Below are positions 32,396-43,195 of a stretch of 64,000 nucleotides of DNA, piece after piece. This stretch comes from Catonia carolina. Taxonomy: Eukaryota > Arthropoda > Insecta > Hemiptera > Achilidae. Under the pieces are notes generated by a model. That model did no database searches. It was not told the DNA's origin and saw nothing but the letters and a program-made list of their open reading frames with translations. Positions within the stretch are counted from its first letter, which is position 1. Each line of letters opens with the position of its first letter. Location: the NCBI GenBank assembly GCA_035578175.1, contig JAQMRL010000008.1, positions 93,112,541 through 93,176,540 of the forward strand. The letters are read 5' to 3'. Position numbers and translations under genes: made by a program.

Positions 32396-32472
32396 TATAT
32401 ATATTTTTTTTAATATATATAAAATTGGTGTAGTGGTAAAATATATATATATATTTCAATATATATAAAATT
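32390..32472. repeat. (AT)n tract with partial SINE-D duplication
   Basis: AT-dinucleotide runs surround ATAAAATTGGTGTAGTGGT, a copy of the beginning of the neighbouring SINE-D (ATAAAATTGGCCCTTGGTG) lacking CCCTTGG. A small local duplication. Confidence 0.7.
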
Positions 32473-32473
32473 G

Positions 32474-32640
32474 GCCCTTGGTGTAGTGGTCAGCGCAACT
32501 GGCTACTATGCTGGGGTCCCGGGTTCGATTCCCGGTCAGGTCTGGCATTTTTTTCATCTGTAAATCACCACATATCATTACCTACGCACAAGCCCAAGGC
32601 TTATGTAGGCATCATCACTCAATAAAAAAAAAAAAAAAAA
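32474..32640 (+). mobile_element. SINE-D (tRNA-like head, A tail)
   Basis: CCTTGGTGTAGTGGTCAGCG supplies a box A, GGGTTCGATTCCCGG a box B, then a body with CACATATCATTACC and AAGCCCAAGGCTTA (a short palindrome), and a 17-A tail. The head resembles a tRNA of the Glu/Asp class, by memory of general tRNA sequence only. The anticodon region does not fold convincingly, so it is not called a tRNA gene. Confidence 0.85.
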
Positions 32641-32996
32641 TGTAGGTATTTAATTTCTCCCAGCAAAAATTTAAATTAGAGTATAAATTACAAGAACTAA
32701 ACTGCAAAAACTCATTAAATTATACTCTACGGACGCACGCAAATAACTAAACAAATTGGTCTGAATATAAAGAATAAACAGAAAATCATATATGAAAACA
32801 AATTAGTCACATTATTATGTCTGACAGATTATTAATAACAACAGTAAAAACAAACGTAGTGATCGTGAATGAGTCGCACGTTACAGTAGCAATTGTACAC
32901 TTTTGTGACTACCGTCATTGCATAGCAAGGGGGCGAAAATTGGAGTACATAAACACCGAAGCTGCTTGTGCCATTTCGAATTGTCCAAGGTATAGA
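32641..32996. other. No recognised feature
   Basis: AT-rich spacer. Confidence 0.5.
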
Positions 32997-33075
32997 CCAC
33001 CTCACTCCTCGTTTTACTAAGTAAATCTTCTAGAGGTTCAAACCACCAGTCTTCCAGTTGATGGCTCAAACAACA
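32997..33075 (+). repeat. RepB copy 5, 3' fragment
   Basis: Only the terminal ~80 bp (ACCACCTCACTCCTCG to GGCTCAAACAAC), 5'-truncated as a retroposon would be. Confidence 0.75.
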
Positions 33076-33486
33076 TTGTATTTCAGTAGGTAGCATTGAA
33101 TGCTTGTTAAATAGATAGGTTTTGTTAGATTAAAAAAGCGATGTCCTTAATATAATAACCTTTCATTCCTAATAACGTCCATATTTGTTAAATCCAGCTT
33201 GTTCGAAATAAATCGACTCGAACTATTACGCATAACCGGAATTTCACTGTACCAGTTCATGGTCAAAAAAATGTAACTGCTTTTATTCTCCGTAAAATTC
33301 CCGTGCATGAAATTTTTTACATTGGTTGTTTTATGATTCATACTATTTTAAATTTAGGAAAAAGCTATTAGGTGTACAATGGGAGTCGACCTCTTAAACT
33401 CATGCAGATCTTTATTTAAGGAGCTTCAACTGCTTACAGTTCCTTCTTTGTACATCTTGGAAAAGTAATGTACGAAAAGCAAAATA
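33076..33486. other. No recognised feature
   Basis: AT-rich spacer ending at the TA target of the Tigger element. Confidence 0.5.
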
Positions 33487-34414
33487 CAGTAGACTCTCAG
33501 AAATCCGGACTAATGTGGCGGACGGCCGGTCCGGATTTCGAAAAATCCAGATTTCCCGGAGGTTGGCAATTTCGTCTTTATGGCGAATAAATATGACAAT
33601 AAGCATTAACGTTTATCTGCTAATATAAGAGTGAGCTTCTGAAAAAACTTTAAAACACTGTAGGCCTAATAAATTACAGTAGGCTACTTGGTACTGTAAT
33701 TATTCAATATACGAAGCACAAACATTGACTAAACTTAACACTACTGTACCGTAATAAGATTCGATTGCACTCTTTGTAAGATTTGCAAGTTACGTATTTC
33801 AAACATGTAACAAAACGTGTCATATATGTCTCAATTATAGACTAATTATAATTATATAGAGTAATTATAGTAGGTAAAAATTCATTAAAAAACCAAGTCT
33901 TAAAAATTGTAGAATTCATTCATGCTTTTTTTTGGTTTGTATACCAAAGTGGCAACACATCGTCTTTCTTTAAATTTTTAAAAGCTCTGGGTTTTCTTGA
34001 TTTTCCTATTAATGTTAACCTAAGTTTATGACTGCCGGTCACATTGCTACAAGCCAACACCGTAACCCGTTCCTTGCTTTTTTATAGCCCGAGGCTGAAG
34101 CTTCTTTTTTGGATGTGAGAGTTTTCGTGGGCAACATTTTATAGTTCAGACCAGTCTCGTCGCAATTATACAGCTGGTCACCGGAAATTCCTTCTTCGTC
34201 AAGGATTTTAAAAAGTAAGGTCTTAAATTCAGTAACAGCGTCTTTGTTCGCCGATAAAGTCTCCCCATGATTTCATCGGGCCAATCCCATGAAAACTTTT
34301 TACTGGTTGTTAATTTAAAAGTTGTAAATTTTCAGAAACAAAGTAAAAAAAAAAACATCGTCCGGACTATCCGGAGTCCGGACTAGCGCGATCCGGATTT
34401 TTCAGAGTCTACTG
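33487..34414 (-). mobile_element. Pogo/Tigger-type element 2
   Basis: Termini CAGTAGACTCTCAGAAATCC and, on the complement, CAGTAGACTCTGAAAAATCC are imperfect inverted repeats with TA outside each (33485-33486 and 34415-34416). The repeats extend inward with several CCGGA motifs. The element is 928 bp, shorter than the 2-3 kb of complete Tiggers, and holds a partial transposase. Confidence 0.9.
33905..34311 (-). pseudogene. Tigger/jerky-like transposase fragment, frameshifted
   Basis: The complement frame 34272-34039 reads GETLSANKDAVTEFKTLLFK then EEGISGDQLYNCDETGLNYK, MLPTKTLTSKKEASASGYKK. The DETGL Asp is the first catalytic residue of the pogo-type DDE domain. A frameshift near 34065-34075 moves the continuation (ERVTVLACSNVTGSHKL, then LKKDDVLPLWYTNQK) to the next frame. 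The HTH/CENP-B DNA-binding half and the second and third catalytic residues are missing. This family has been domesticated in animals as CENP-B/jerky-like genes, but frameshift and truncation make that unlikely here. Confidence 0.88.
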
Positions 34415-34416
34415 TA

Positions 34417-35459
34417 CCTTTTAACAGAATATTCGTAGCCACAACCACTACAAAAGAAACAAAATTTTTTACTACGTTTGCTAATCACAACACTAAATTG
34501 TTAGAACAAAAACATATTTTTACAGGTAAAAAAATACATCAACAAATTGCCACAAGTTTTAAAAAGTTGATAAATTTAACTTTATTTAAAAATAAGCTAA
34601 AAATACTTGGTTGGTGAAACATTTTAGTGTACAAGAATTCCATTCTAAATAGTTTTGGTCGAAAAATATAAACTTTTAATAAAAAGTCGAGGTAAATTAT
34701 GTATTATTTGATGAACACGCGAATTGAAATAAGCAAGTTAGTTAGTAATAAACTATGGGTAAGTAATGAATTTAACATATTGTTAAATTTATATTTATCA
34801 ATCTTAAAAGATAAAACCGACTGCCGACTTGCTGTAGTTTTTTTTAGCAAATTTCTCTACATAATTAAATGATGGTAACAAAGCTATGATGTCAATACAC
34901 ATACTTATTATCGCTTCTTTACTTACCGGTAGAAATCCGATTAAAGAATTTTGCAAATCCGCAATACGTTCTTGATGTAAAGACTAAACCGCAAAAAAGT
35001 AAATTAAGTAAAAGAACAAACAAAATCTTATCCTACGCTTCATGAATTATAAATAATAAAGCGGGTGTAGAATAAAACTGAAATTCAAACAAAAAGAAAT
35101 GTCTTACTGAATAAATGAAAACAATTCTCATGACTTTAGAAAATATGAAAGAGTAAAAAGGAAAGTAATTTCAAAGTTGAAAGGAATCGAAACGGGAAAT
35201 ATTGATACGTAGGTTATAGGTTACCCACTTTAGAGTGATACAAATTTCCTTATTCCATGAATATAAAGATCAAAGTGGTATAAAAGGATGAATCGTTTGC
35301 ACGAAAATACGGAGCGTATACCACACACCAACCATATTTGCTATATTGCCAATTTACAAGGAAATAGTATCTTGTTTCCTAACATATTTCCATTGATTTC
35401 AAAATTTTAGATGAAAAAATTACTAAAATCCATGAAACATAGATTTCCTTTACCTCAAA
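34417..35459. other. Spacer, source of a copied segment
   Basis: Featureless except for 35088-35122 (AGAAATGTCTTACTGAATAA), which recurs at 35608-35642 inside a SINE-F copy. Confidence 0.5.
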
Positions 35460-35850
35460 TGTGTGTATTGCAATCAGTTCAAATTTCAAATTAAAAACAA
35501 TAAGTAACCCCATAACCCAATGAGATGAGAATGATGTGTATGACGTGTAAATGAGATGTAGTCTTTTACTGACTCAGGCCAACCATTCCTGAGAGAGAAC
35601 AAAACAAACAAACAGAAATGTCTTACTGAATAAATGAAAACCAATAATCAAAGAACACCGGTAACCACTGTTTAGTATTCAAATCAGGATAAGAGTAACT
35701 ACTGTTACTAGAATTTGAACCACAGTACCTTCGTCTCCGAAAATCAGTTGATGAACTATCAGTTGGTTTGGTTAGAAAATCAGTTGATGAACTATCAGTT
35801 GGTTTGCGGCGGCTATCTTACAGCTAGACCTTTTGAGTTTAAGATTCATA
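35460..35850 (-). mobile_element. SINE-F copy 1 with insert and internal duplication
   Basis: Complement copy of the repeat at 50743-51056. The tRNA-like end is at the right (TACCTTCGTCTCCGAAAATC). It carries a ~40-bp insert copied from 35088-35122, and a 36-bp tandem duplication (35740-35775 and 35776-35811) beginning GAAAATCAGTTGATGAACTA. Confidence 0.75.
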
Positions 35851-36013
35851 TAATTTGAGTCTAAACCGGATGAAACAAACTTAACAATTTTTAAAATATG
35901 TAGAAAGGTCGTTGCGATAACACAACCATTTTTTACTTCCTAATCGAATCTGCAAATGTTAATTTGTTTAAGTATGCAAATAGTTTTTCTTCAAAACAAA
36001 TACAGATTGCCTT

Positions 36014-36075
36014 CGAGGCACAGTGGACTACAAAGCGGAAGGTCCCAGGTTCGATTCCCGGCTACGGTCTAAATA
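36014..36075 (+). repeat. SINE-E head fragment (tRNA-like)
   Basis: CGAGGCACAGTGGACT followed by GGTTCGATTCCCGGCTACGG resembles the head of the SINE at 59470 (complement), with intact box B and degraded box A. No tail is visible. Confidence 0.6.
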
Positions 36076-37508
36076 TTATTACACGTTAAAACTAATTATT
36101 CCTTAAGGGGAGATTGCACGATGGTTTTAACTCAAAATTTCGATTTTTCGTTTTTAATAGTTTTCAATAGTTAATAGTTTTAATATAGTTTAATAATAGT
36201 TAATAGTTTTCAATAGTTTAGGCCTTGTTCTACCAAAAAACATTAAATTACGCCAAAAAAAATATTTCTTTTATGAAAAAATTAAGTTTTTATCAGGTTT
36301 ACACAGAAAAATTATCATGTAACGAAGATATAACATTTTTTCATAATTTTATATTGCTTGTTTTAGTGCAGAGAATTTTAGTTTTTGAAATATCTGCATC
36401 ACGGTTTTTAATATTCTAAGCGTCAGTTCAGCTTTCTAAACGACTGTTGATTGGAAATTTACTTGTTTGTGTACGTATTGTTTTTGATTTGTGCCTTCTT
36501 GTTTCTTACCTTTTCCCGTAAATTTAGATTTTAACGCTAGGCACATTTTTCTCAGAAACCAATAAACCTACCAGGCTGAAATTTTTTACCAGTTAATTAT
36601 CTTGTATATCCACAGATACCGACATTTTTATGACTTCCTCAGAAGGTCCAAAAATTAGTAATACGCACAACACGTGGAAAACAATTTGTAGACATTTTCT
36701 GTTATTCGTAATTTAAAAAAAAATGGTATGGTCCAAAGGTTAAATTGAAAAAACGTCAGTACTTCGAGAAGAAACCCGACACCTATGGTGTGTAAAGTTT
36801 CATTTCCCTATCTTTTACTAATAATATGAAAAACGTACCAAAAATAGCAAATTTGACATTGGCGGGATACAAAGTACAGTCTCCCCTTAACTCAAAGTAG
36901 CCGCTTATAACAAAAATTTGATACGACTTAAAGTAAATGTAAAAACGAATTAAATAGCAATGGATACCGCGTGAGAACTTGGAAGTTTTATGTTTTTCAG
37001 TCTTCAACTTAATTATGGCATGCGTTTTATAATTTATTAAAAAATATTATTTTTGGTAAATAAGTATAAGTTCCTTTTAATAAACAACAAAATATTTCAA
37101 AGTACAAAGAGATATTAGAAGATGAATTTTGAATACACTCAAATAACTTCAGCACGGAAAACAGTAACAAATAGCAGAAAAAATAATCCAAGACATTTTT
37201 TCGTTTCCCTTGTTACTGAAATCACTTAAAGAAACTTAAACAGAACAAAACAACTAAGCAAATAAAAACCATCTTGTGAATAAAAGTATATCGAGAACCG
37301 AAAAGGAATAACAGTTGTTATAAGAACATCTTTATATATTTTTCTTTCGGTTATATCGCCCACTCCATATAAGAAAAGTGATCATTAAAAGTGAATGATT
37401 TATGATAGAATAAAATTGGATACAAAAATGAAAGAATATGACATCAAAAAAAGTACAAAGTATTGTTATCATCTTGCCAGGCTAAGATTGAAAGGAACGA
37501 GAACGTCG
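36076..37508. other. No recognised gene; TAGTT-rich patch
   Basis: A low-complexity cluster of TTAATAGTTTT and TTTTCAATAG variants occupies about 36155-36225. The rest is featureless AT-rich sequence. Confidence 0.45.
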
Positions 37509-37848
37509 GTAGTAACTAGGTACCAACCAAAACATTTTTTTTTTAATTATTTAATTTATTTAACTTATACGTTAAATTTAAATTTAGAATAACAATGCAT
37601 ATTAAATCAATATTTACAAAAATTACTATAAAATTTATTAATTCAGAATTTTGAAAATGTTTCTTATTTTTATGCTATTATAAATGACATGTATTATAAA
37701 ATTTTTATTTAATACAAACTGTTATTCTCAATTTAAATCTAACGTTTATGTTAAATAAAAAAATTAATAAAATAATAAAAAAAATTAAAGATTAAAAAAG
37801 AAAATTAATTAAAAAATGTTTTGTCTGTACCTAGTTACTGTAACGCAT
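37509..37848. mobile_element. Foldback / long inverted-repeat element
   Basis: Left arm 37509-37594 (GTAGTAACTAGGTACC, AAAACATTTTTT, then TTTAGAATAACA) is the inverse of right arm 37720-37848 (TGTTATTCTCAATTTAAAT, AAAAAATGTTTTG, GTACCTAGTTACTG). The arms differ in length by an AT-rich insertion. A ~125-bp loop lies between them. No coding sequence. Size and structure fit a MITE or foldback element of unknown family. Confidence 0.75.
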
Positions 37849-38654
37849 AGAAGTGTTTGTTTTTGCGTGTTCCAAAAAATTAAATGAATTTACAACAATT
37901 ATAATTTTATTATTAACTTTTAAATTAATTTTACCACGCTACAACGCTTCGCCTTTTATTTTCTGGATAGAAACTTAGAAATAGTTTGTTATGAGGACTC
38001 TTAGGGGCTATCTCTCCGCTGTCATTCTTCAGATACGCCCATAATAAACCAACTAACTGTCTGATCACTATTCTGTCTACAATGATAACTTGAGAACCAG
38101 TCTGTGGCCTTAGGTCTTCACTTTCAACGCTCCACTCTGGATACCCTGTATTACCTTTGTAATCGTTCAATCTCTAAGACCACCAGCCTCTTTTTATTTT
38201 TGAAGCTTATTTTCTGGCACTCAGAAACACATCTAGTTGTGGACTCCAATTAAAAATATATCCAATAAGTTGGTTCTTAACCTTATTTCACTATACCAAA
38301 GAGAATGTTCTGTTCTAGCCTATTTTCGAAAGTACCTGCTTAAATTTGAGTTTTAGAAACAGTTCCCGAACAAAATAATCACTTAAGTCTAAGTTCTAAA
38401 ATACTCTGCTAAAAGTTTTTAATGAACATAATTTTAAATGATCACAGTTAATATTATGTACAGACGGTAAATTTCTTCTACACTTCCGTACGTAGATATA
38501 GCCTAGACCACCTTATCGGAAAACGTAAGAAAACTGGAAGCATTTGACATGAGGTATTATATTAAAAATGTTTAATATTTAAATAATTGGAAATTTAAAT
38601 AATTTTGTGGAATGTTATGAGAGGCAATATTTACCGATTATCTTAATTAATACT
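37849..38654. other. No recognised feature
   Basis: Spacer. A 79-codon complement frame (37931-38170) has no recognisable motif. Confidence 0.45.
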
Positions 38655-38800
38655 TCAAGGGAACGTCAAATGAAGGTCAATGGAAGAAAGAAAATATCCT
38701 GGTTGAAAAACCTAAGGGAGTGGATAAAATGATTTTCCACAGACCGTTCAGGAATGCGATGAACATCATCCGGATTAGAATAATGATGGTCAAAGTTATC
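38655..38800 (+). pseudogene. LINE-B polymerase tail fragment
   Basis: The + strand includes GRKKISWLKNLREWIK, the 'GRR.ISWLKNLR.W' signature of LINE-B, followed by a shifted frame resembling NIIRIRIMMVKVI (equivalent to 'R.A....IA.MIANI'). Both ends are lost. Confidence 0.68.
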
Positions 38801-40139
38801 AGGACTAAACGAAAAATAATATCAACAAATTACTTACCAAGCGTACGGTCGACTTAAATGCTACTTCAACAAAATATCAGAAACCATGAACGATGGACTT
38901 ACCTGAAAAAGAATAACATACAAAATTACAAATAACAAATATATAAATATAATAATAAATATAACAATATTAAAAAGATAAAAAAGATTAACGCACCAAA
39001 CGATCTAAGGTAATAAAAGCTGTAGAAACTGTTAAGAATATTCTACCGTTATGATTTTCATGGAAAAAAATGGATTCGTCGAACGAATTCATGTATAGAT
39101 CTAAACGGAGGACATTTCAAGCAACTTTATAGGTAATGAGCAAAGCCTTTATTTTTAAATTTAATTTTCCACTGTTTTTAGAATTTAATTAATTAATTGA
39201 TACGTTGGCATTGCCAACCAACCTATTAAAAAAGATTTCATTCTGTTTTTAGTATCAATTTGCCCTGGTTTTGTTATTAATAATAGTCGAATGTTAATAT
39301 CTAGTATTTATTTTTAATTATTTTAATTTAAATCAAGTTTCATCAGAATAAATTTCTACGTGAAACCTAAAAAATGTTATTTTTGTTACCTGTATCACAT
39401 ATATTTAAAACTATGAAACGTACAGTTGTGAGACCTGTTTTATTGGATTTTTCAGGTTAAATTCCATAAAATTCCAAAAAAGATTGTGCCATATTAACAC
39501 CTTAAAATATATTGGATGGTTTCATATCACCGAGTTAACTGAATTACAGGCGAAATATTTCACAAGCCGTAACTCGCTAATTAAGTGTTTTTGGCCTTTT
39601 GTTTATAAGAATATTATTCTCTTACATTTAGCTACATTACATTACATTAATATTTTCACGAACAGCTCTTAGGATACCAAGAAACTACGAAACAAATATA
39701 TCAATAATGAAACTGGACTTAACACAGTAAGACAAGAAATTACACGATTTAGCAGAATGTAGACAGAGAAATATAGACATACAGTCTATGTCTATATTCA
39801 AGACTGAACGGACATCCGAATTATTTCGCAATAAACTTTCTGGACAACAAAGACTATAACGAGACTTAACAGATACAATGAGATTGAATTACGTAACAGT
39901 TTTGAACACAATTAACTTTACTTATAAAAAATGTAAGTTATTTTTTTTAAATTTAAATTTCCAATCATTTCAAAACTAATTTATTTTAAAAATTCCCAAA
40001 AAATGGTTAGATTTGACATTTATAATCAGTGTATATTGATGTTGAATGTGTTATATTCAATATTAACTGTATTACCTTATTGTTCTTGTTTCTGTATAAA
40101 AGCACAATTGTAATTTTGCTGATTTGATCATTTTTTTAC
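38801..40139. other. Spacer with a perfect 12-bp-stem palindrome
   Basis: AATATAGACATA at 39770-39781, a CAGTC loop, then TATGTCTATATT to 39798. No other feature recognised. Confidence 0.5.
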
Positions 40140-40380
40140 TTTTAGCTACAGCATCAGATTATGTAGCTAAAGTTGCCCTTAACCAACCGGTTCGCTGAAA
40201 AAAGTCAAACAACAAAATTTTGGTTATTTGCCATTTTTGCCGTTTCATGAATTTTATTACTTTTACATTATTAGAACGAAACACAAAAATTTTTTAACGG
40301 CTTGTTGTTTGACGTTCAAAACTACATTAAAATGTGATAACCCTAAAATTGGGGGTTGCACCCCGTCCCAAGGGAGGAGG
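40140..40380 (+). repeat. Dispersed relative of the 440-bp satellite
   Basis: GTTGCCCTTAACCAACCGG, TTCGCTGAAAAAAGTCAA, GGCTTGTTGTTTGACGTT and GTGATAACCCTAAAATTGGG follow the same order as in the 19.7-21.2 kb array, with about half of the unit deleted. A single isolated monomer. Confidence 0.7.
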
Positions 40381-41370
40381 AAGTTATAATTTGTGCGTAC
40401 AAATTTTTAATTTTACTATTTTAAAATCACGTTAGTTATTTAATATTTTTAGCATTATTAAATAATTTTACTTGATACAGAATAAATTTTTAACTAAATT
40501 ACAGAATAAATTATTATGCAAATATAATGATGCAGTTGTATAACAGAAATGTTATGCAAAGTTATTGTCTTTTTAAACTAACTATTTTACAAGCAAATTA
40601 ATAATAATAATAATATTTTGTGATATAAATTGTACAATAAATAAGGATGTTTCACATTTTATACATGTCGAATGCGAATGGCTGAAAGTTCATTTAGTGT
40701 TTTAATGAAAATTTTATCTAATGACGTAAAACATAGTAAAATATAAATATTAGGAATAATAACAATGATACAAAACTACAGCAAATTATTTTAGTATACT
40801 GAATACTCCAATCATAAATTAACTTACTGTAAATATCAATATCTACCTGAATAAATAATTTTCATTTACTGAAATTTACCAATAGTAGTAATATAATATT
40901 ATTTAACAACGAATTTAACACCAAATTATTAAATAAATCTCAAGCATTTTTCTTATAAAAAATATCAACCTAAAAGATAATTCTTGTAATATTTATAAAT
41001 TGCATAAATTTATGCACCATAACCGAACTTTTTCATCCAATTTAATTAGTAGTAGGGACGGCCTGAACCGTTTATTCGGTGCCGGTACTTAAGCTTTCGC
41101 TTCGCTGGCATCTGTAATATAAAGTGATTCGAAACTGCACGGAAAAGAATATTAACATACAAAATAAACAGAACAATAATCATAAACCTAAGCGCCGGTA
41201 AACCCGTATTCATTCAGTTAGTTACCTACTTTCCCATTCCACCCTACCCACCTTCTCTCGGTCACATTGTCAAAAATGAATTAGTCGTCTTAAAATAATA
41301 GTGGTCACTATCGTGGTGTTCCTATAGTGATTTACCTTTCGTTTATTATGAAAATAATAACAATTATTAA
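40381..41370. other. No recognised feature
   Basis: AT-rich spacer. Confidence 0.45.

Positions 41371-41449
<79 letters not shown>
41371..41449 (+). repeat. (AAT)n microsatellite
   Basis: About 26 uninterrupted AAT units directly before RepB copy 6. It generates artificial poly-Ile/poly-Tyr frames. Confidence 0.97.
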
Positions 41450-41450
<1 letters not shown>

Positions 41451-41451
<1 letters not shown>

Positions 41452-41850
41452 TGCCCATAACAGACAGGTGGAGTGTCAAATTAATTACATTCAATCTGTT
41501 CGTTGCAGGGCTAAAATAAATAGTTCTGTTTCTTATCACATGGTCAGTCAATTAAATGAGTGAATCATTTAAGAACAGAAGAGGTAGAGGTGTAAAAGAC
41601 ACTAATCAGAGTTATCTTCTCTGAAAGTAATGAATTTCATTGTACAGCCAGACCCTGTGGTGAATGAAGTGAAGTTGTCATTTACAGAGTGGAAAATATA
41701 TGCTTTTCAGAGGGCCTGGCATGCTGATAAGCGTACTTTTTCACTCAGTGAGGAAGGCAATGGTAAACCACCTCACTCCTTGTTTTACTTAGTAAAACCT
41801 CTAGAGGTTCAAACCAGCCTTTCGGCTGTTGACCTAAACAGCACAATAAT
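41451..41850 (+). repeat. RepB copy 6, reference copy
   Basis: Starts CTGCCCATAACAGACAGG, contains CAGACCCTGTGGTGAATG, and ends AGCCTTTCGGCTGTTGACC plus AAT-type tail. No terminal inverted repeats. 5'-truncated relatives and the simple-sequence tail suggest retroposition, but no tRNA-like promoter is convincing. The frame VNEVKLSFTEWKIYAFQRAW continues to LVKPLEVQTSLSAVDL and is also open in copy 2. Confidence 0.85.
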
Positions 41851-41858
41851 AATAATGC

Positions 41859-42025
41859 GCCGGCCGCATTGGCGTAGTTGGTAATGTGCTCACCTCTCAT
41901 CATGTGGCCTGTAACGTATTTTCATACGTTACAAAAATCATTTCATCCTTCACCGTCTATTCGCATTAAGTCTGCATTAGCAGTAATTGCAGAACAGTCA
42001 GACGTTAAACCAAAAAAAAAAAAAA
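41859..42025 (+). mobile_element. SINE-1 lacking box B
   Basis: GCCGGCCGCATTGGCG and box A are present, but the sequence jumps from CATGTGGCCTG to the ACGTATTTTCATACG body. The box B segment is gone. It ends GACGTTAAACC plus A14 and sits on the AAT tail of RepB copy 6. Without box B it should be transcriptionally dead. Confidence 0.88.
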
Positions 42026-42165
42026 TGAAAATAATAAAGCGCTGCATATCTTAATTTAAAATCACCAAGATCTCGCTTTTATTTTACGTTCAAATATGTT
42101 TTTTTTTCATAAATAATAATGCTGACGTTGAAAAGAGGTAGATAACAATGAATAGTTAAAGAATA

Positions 42166-43125
42166 CACTGGTCTGCATCAAAAATTCCTCTTGAACTTTA
42201 ATAGGTGATCTTTATGTATTTTGACCCCCTGAATCCGAATCTGACCTCCGTTTTGGTCCATCACCGACCATTTTTAGGGGGTGGGCCACTCCCCCTTATT
42301 TGGGAAATTTCAACTTTTTATCAGTCTGATGTAACTATGATATGAAATTGTGCAGTTGTATCACGTTTTTATGGTTCTTCAAGGCCTACCTAACACTGAA
42401 AGAGTACAATAAGAGAGTATTGATATATTGATACATTTTGTGCATTTTTACTTATACAATTTTTCTGGTTCAAGATACTTGTCATTGAATACATATACTT
42501 AAAGAGAATGGTTTTACTTCAAGGTAGCGTTTCTCTTGTACTGATCTCTGGGAGTTTCACGCAAGAGTGACCAGCAGTACTTGAGTTCCACTTCCCAGAG
42601 AACAGTTTTTCGAAGAGTGCAATATGTCGATGAAACCTTCTCCGTGTGCATCGTAAACTGCTCCCAAGTTTTCTAGGAAAAAGTCCAAATGTGCGTGTAA
42701 AAGGTGCAATTTTAGTAACATGTTGCAACCCTTTGACTCGTATGCAGATAGCAATTCTTCGATGAGTTCAAGATAATTTTCACTAAGCTAAGCTTATCAC
42801 TTGGTCCGGCTTCCCACCCTGCTACACCTCTGAACTAACAGTGATGTCACCCTCCCCCTTCGGTCTTCATGCATAAATGTGCGTGCAATGAAATAAAATT
42901 TTCTATGGAGGGGAGGATGGGGTACTTACAACCTCCACCCACCCCTTGCTTTATTAGGAATAACTACTTTTAGGTGTTTTTTTCGAAAATTTGGGGGGCG
43001 CCCCTCAAAAACGGTGGGTGATAGAGAGAAACGGATGTCAAATTTGGATTCAGGGGGTCAAGATACCTAACGATCACCCATCAAAGGCCAAGGGGAATAA
43101 ACTTTCTTTTTTTTGCAGACCAGTG
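42166..43125. mobile_element. CACTA-like (CMC) element with long inverted repeats
   Basis: Begins CACTGGTCTGCA and ends with its inverse TGCAGACCAGTG. The imperfect terminal repeats extend about 130-140 bp and share TTGACCCCCTGAATCC and GGTGATC blocks. A 3-bp duplication ATA lies on each side (42163-42165 and 43126-43128). CACT-type ends plus 3-bp duplications match the CACTA/EnSpm branch. Repeats this long are unusual for that branch, so placement is provisional. Confidence 0.78.
42519..42760 (-). pseudogene. Transposon-encoded protein fragment inside the CACTA-like element
   Basis: Two complement frames together read SKGCNMLLKLHLLHAHLDFF, LENLGAVYDAHGEGF, then after a frameshift near 42640 FHRHIALFEKLFSGKW. 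I recognise a 'CNMS.K.HFLH.HLDFFPENLGA.SDEHGERFHQDI' type conserved block that recurs in many predicted insect and cnidarian transposon proteins, by memory and without a database check. Its function is not known to me. It lies wholly between the terminal repeats and so probably belonged to the element. N-terminal and catalytic parts are missing. Confidence 0.65.
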
Positions 43126-43128
43126 ATA

Positions 43129-43195
43129 TCAGACCTGGCAGGGATCGAACTCGGTACCCCAACCGACCGTCCACGGTACCAAGGAAACCGTTCGA
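43129..43195 (-). repeat. SINE-D-like head
   Basis: On the complement strand CCTTGGTACCGTGG and AGTTCGATCCCTGCCAGG follow the order of the SINE-D head, with a degraded middle. The CACTA-like element inserted right beside it. Confidence 0.5.

Noticed and set aside
32474..32545. Candidate functional tRNA gene
   Set aside because: Boxes A and B are present, but no convincing acceptor or anticodon stem was found, and the sequence continues into a SINE body with an A tail.
36014..36075. Second candidate tRNA gene
   Set aside because: Box A is degraded and the pattern matches the SINE-E head seen elsewhere.
37395..37592. 65-codon frame overlapping the foldback left arm
   Set aside because: Runs into the inverted repeat and poly-T. 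No domain.
39770..39798. 12-bp-stem palindrome as a terminator or regulatory hairpin
   Set aside because: Isolated, AT-rich, without a neighbouring gene. Bacterial-type terminators are not expected here.
41270..41563. Poly-Tyr and poly-Ile frames
   Set aside because: Direct translation of the (AAT)n microsatellite.
42519..42760. Host gene exon in the CACTA-like element
   Set aside because: It lies between the terminal inverted repeats and is frameshifted, so element origin is more likely.
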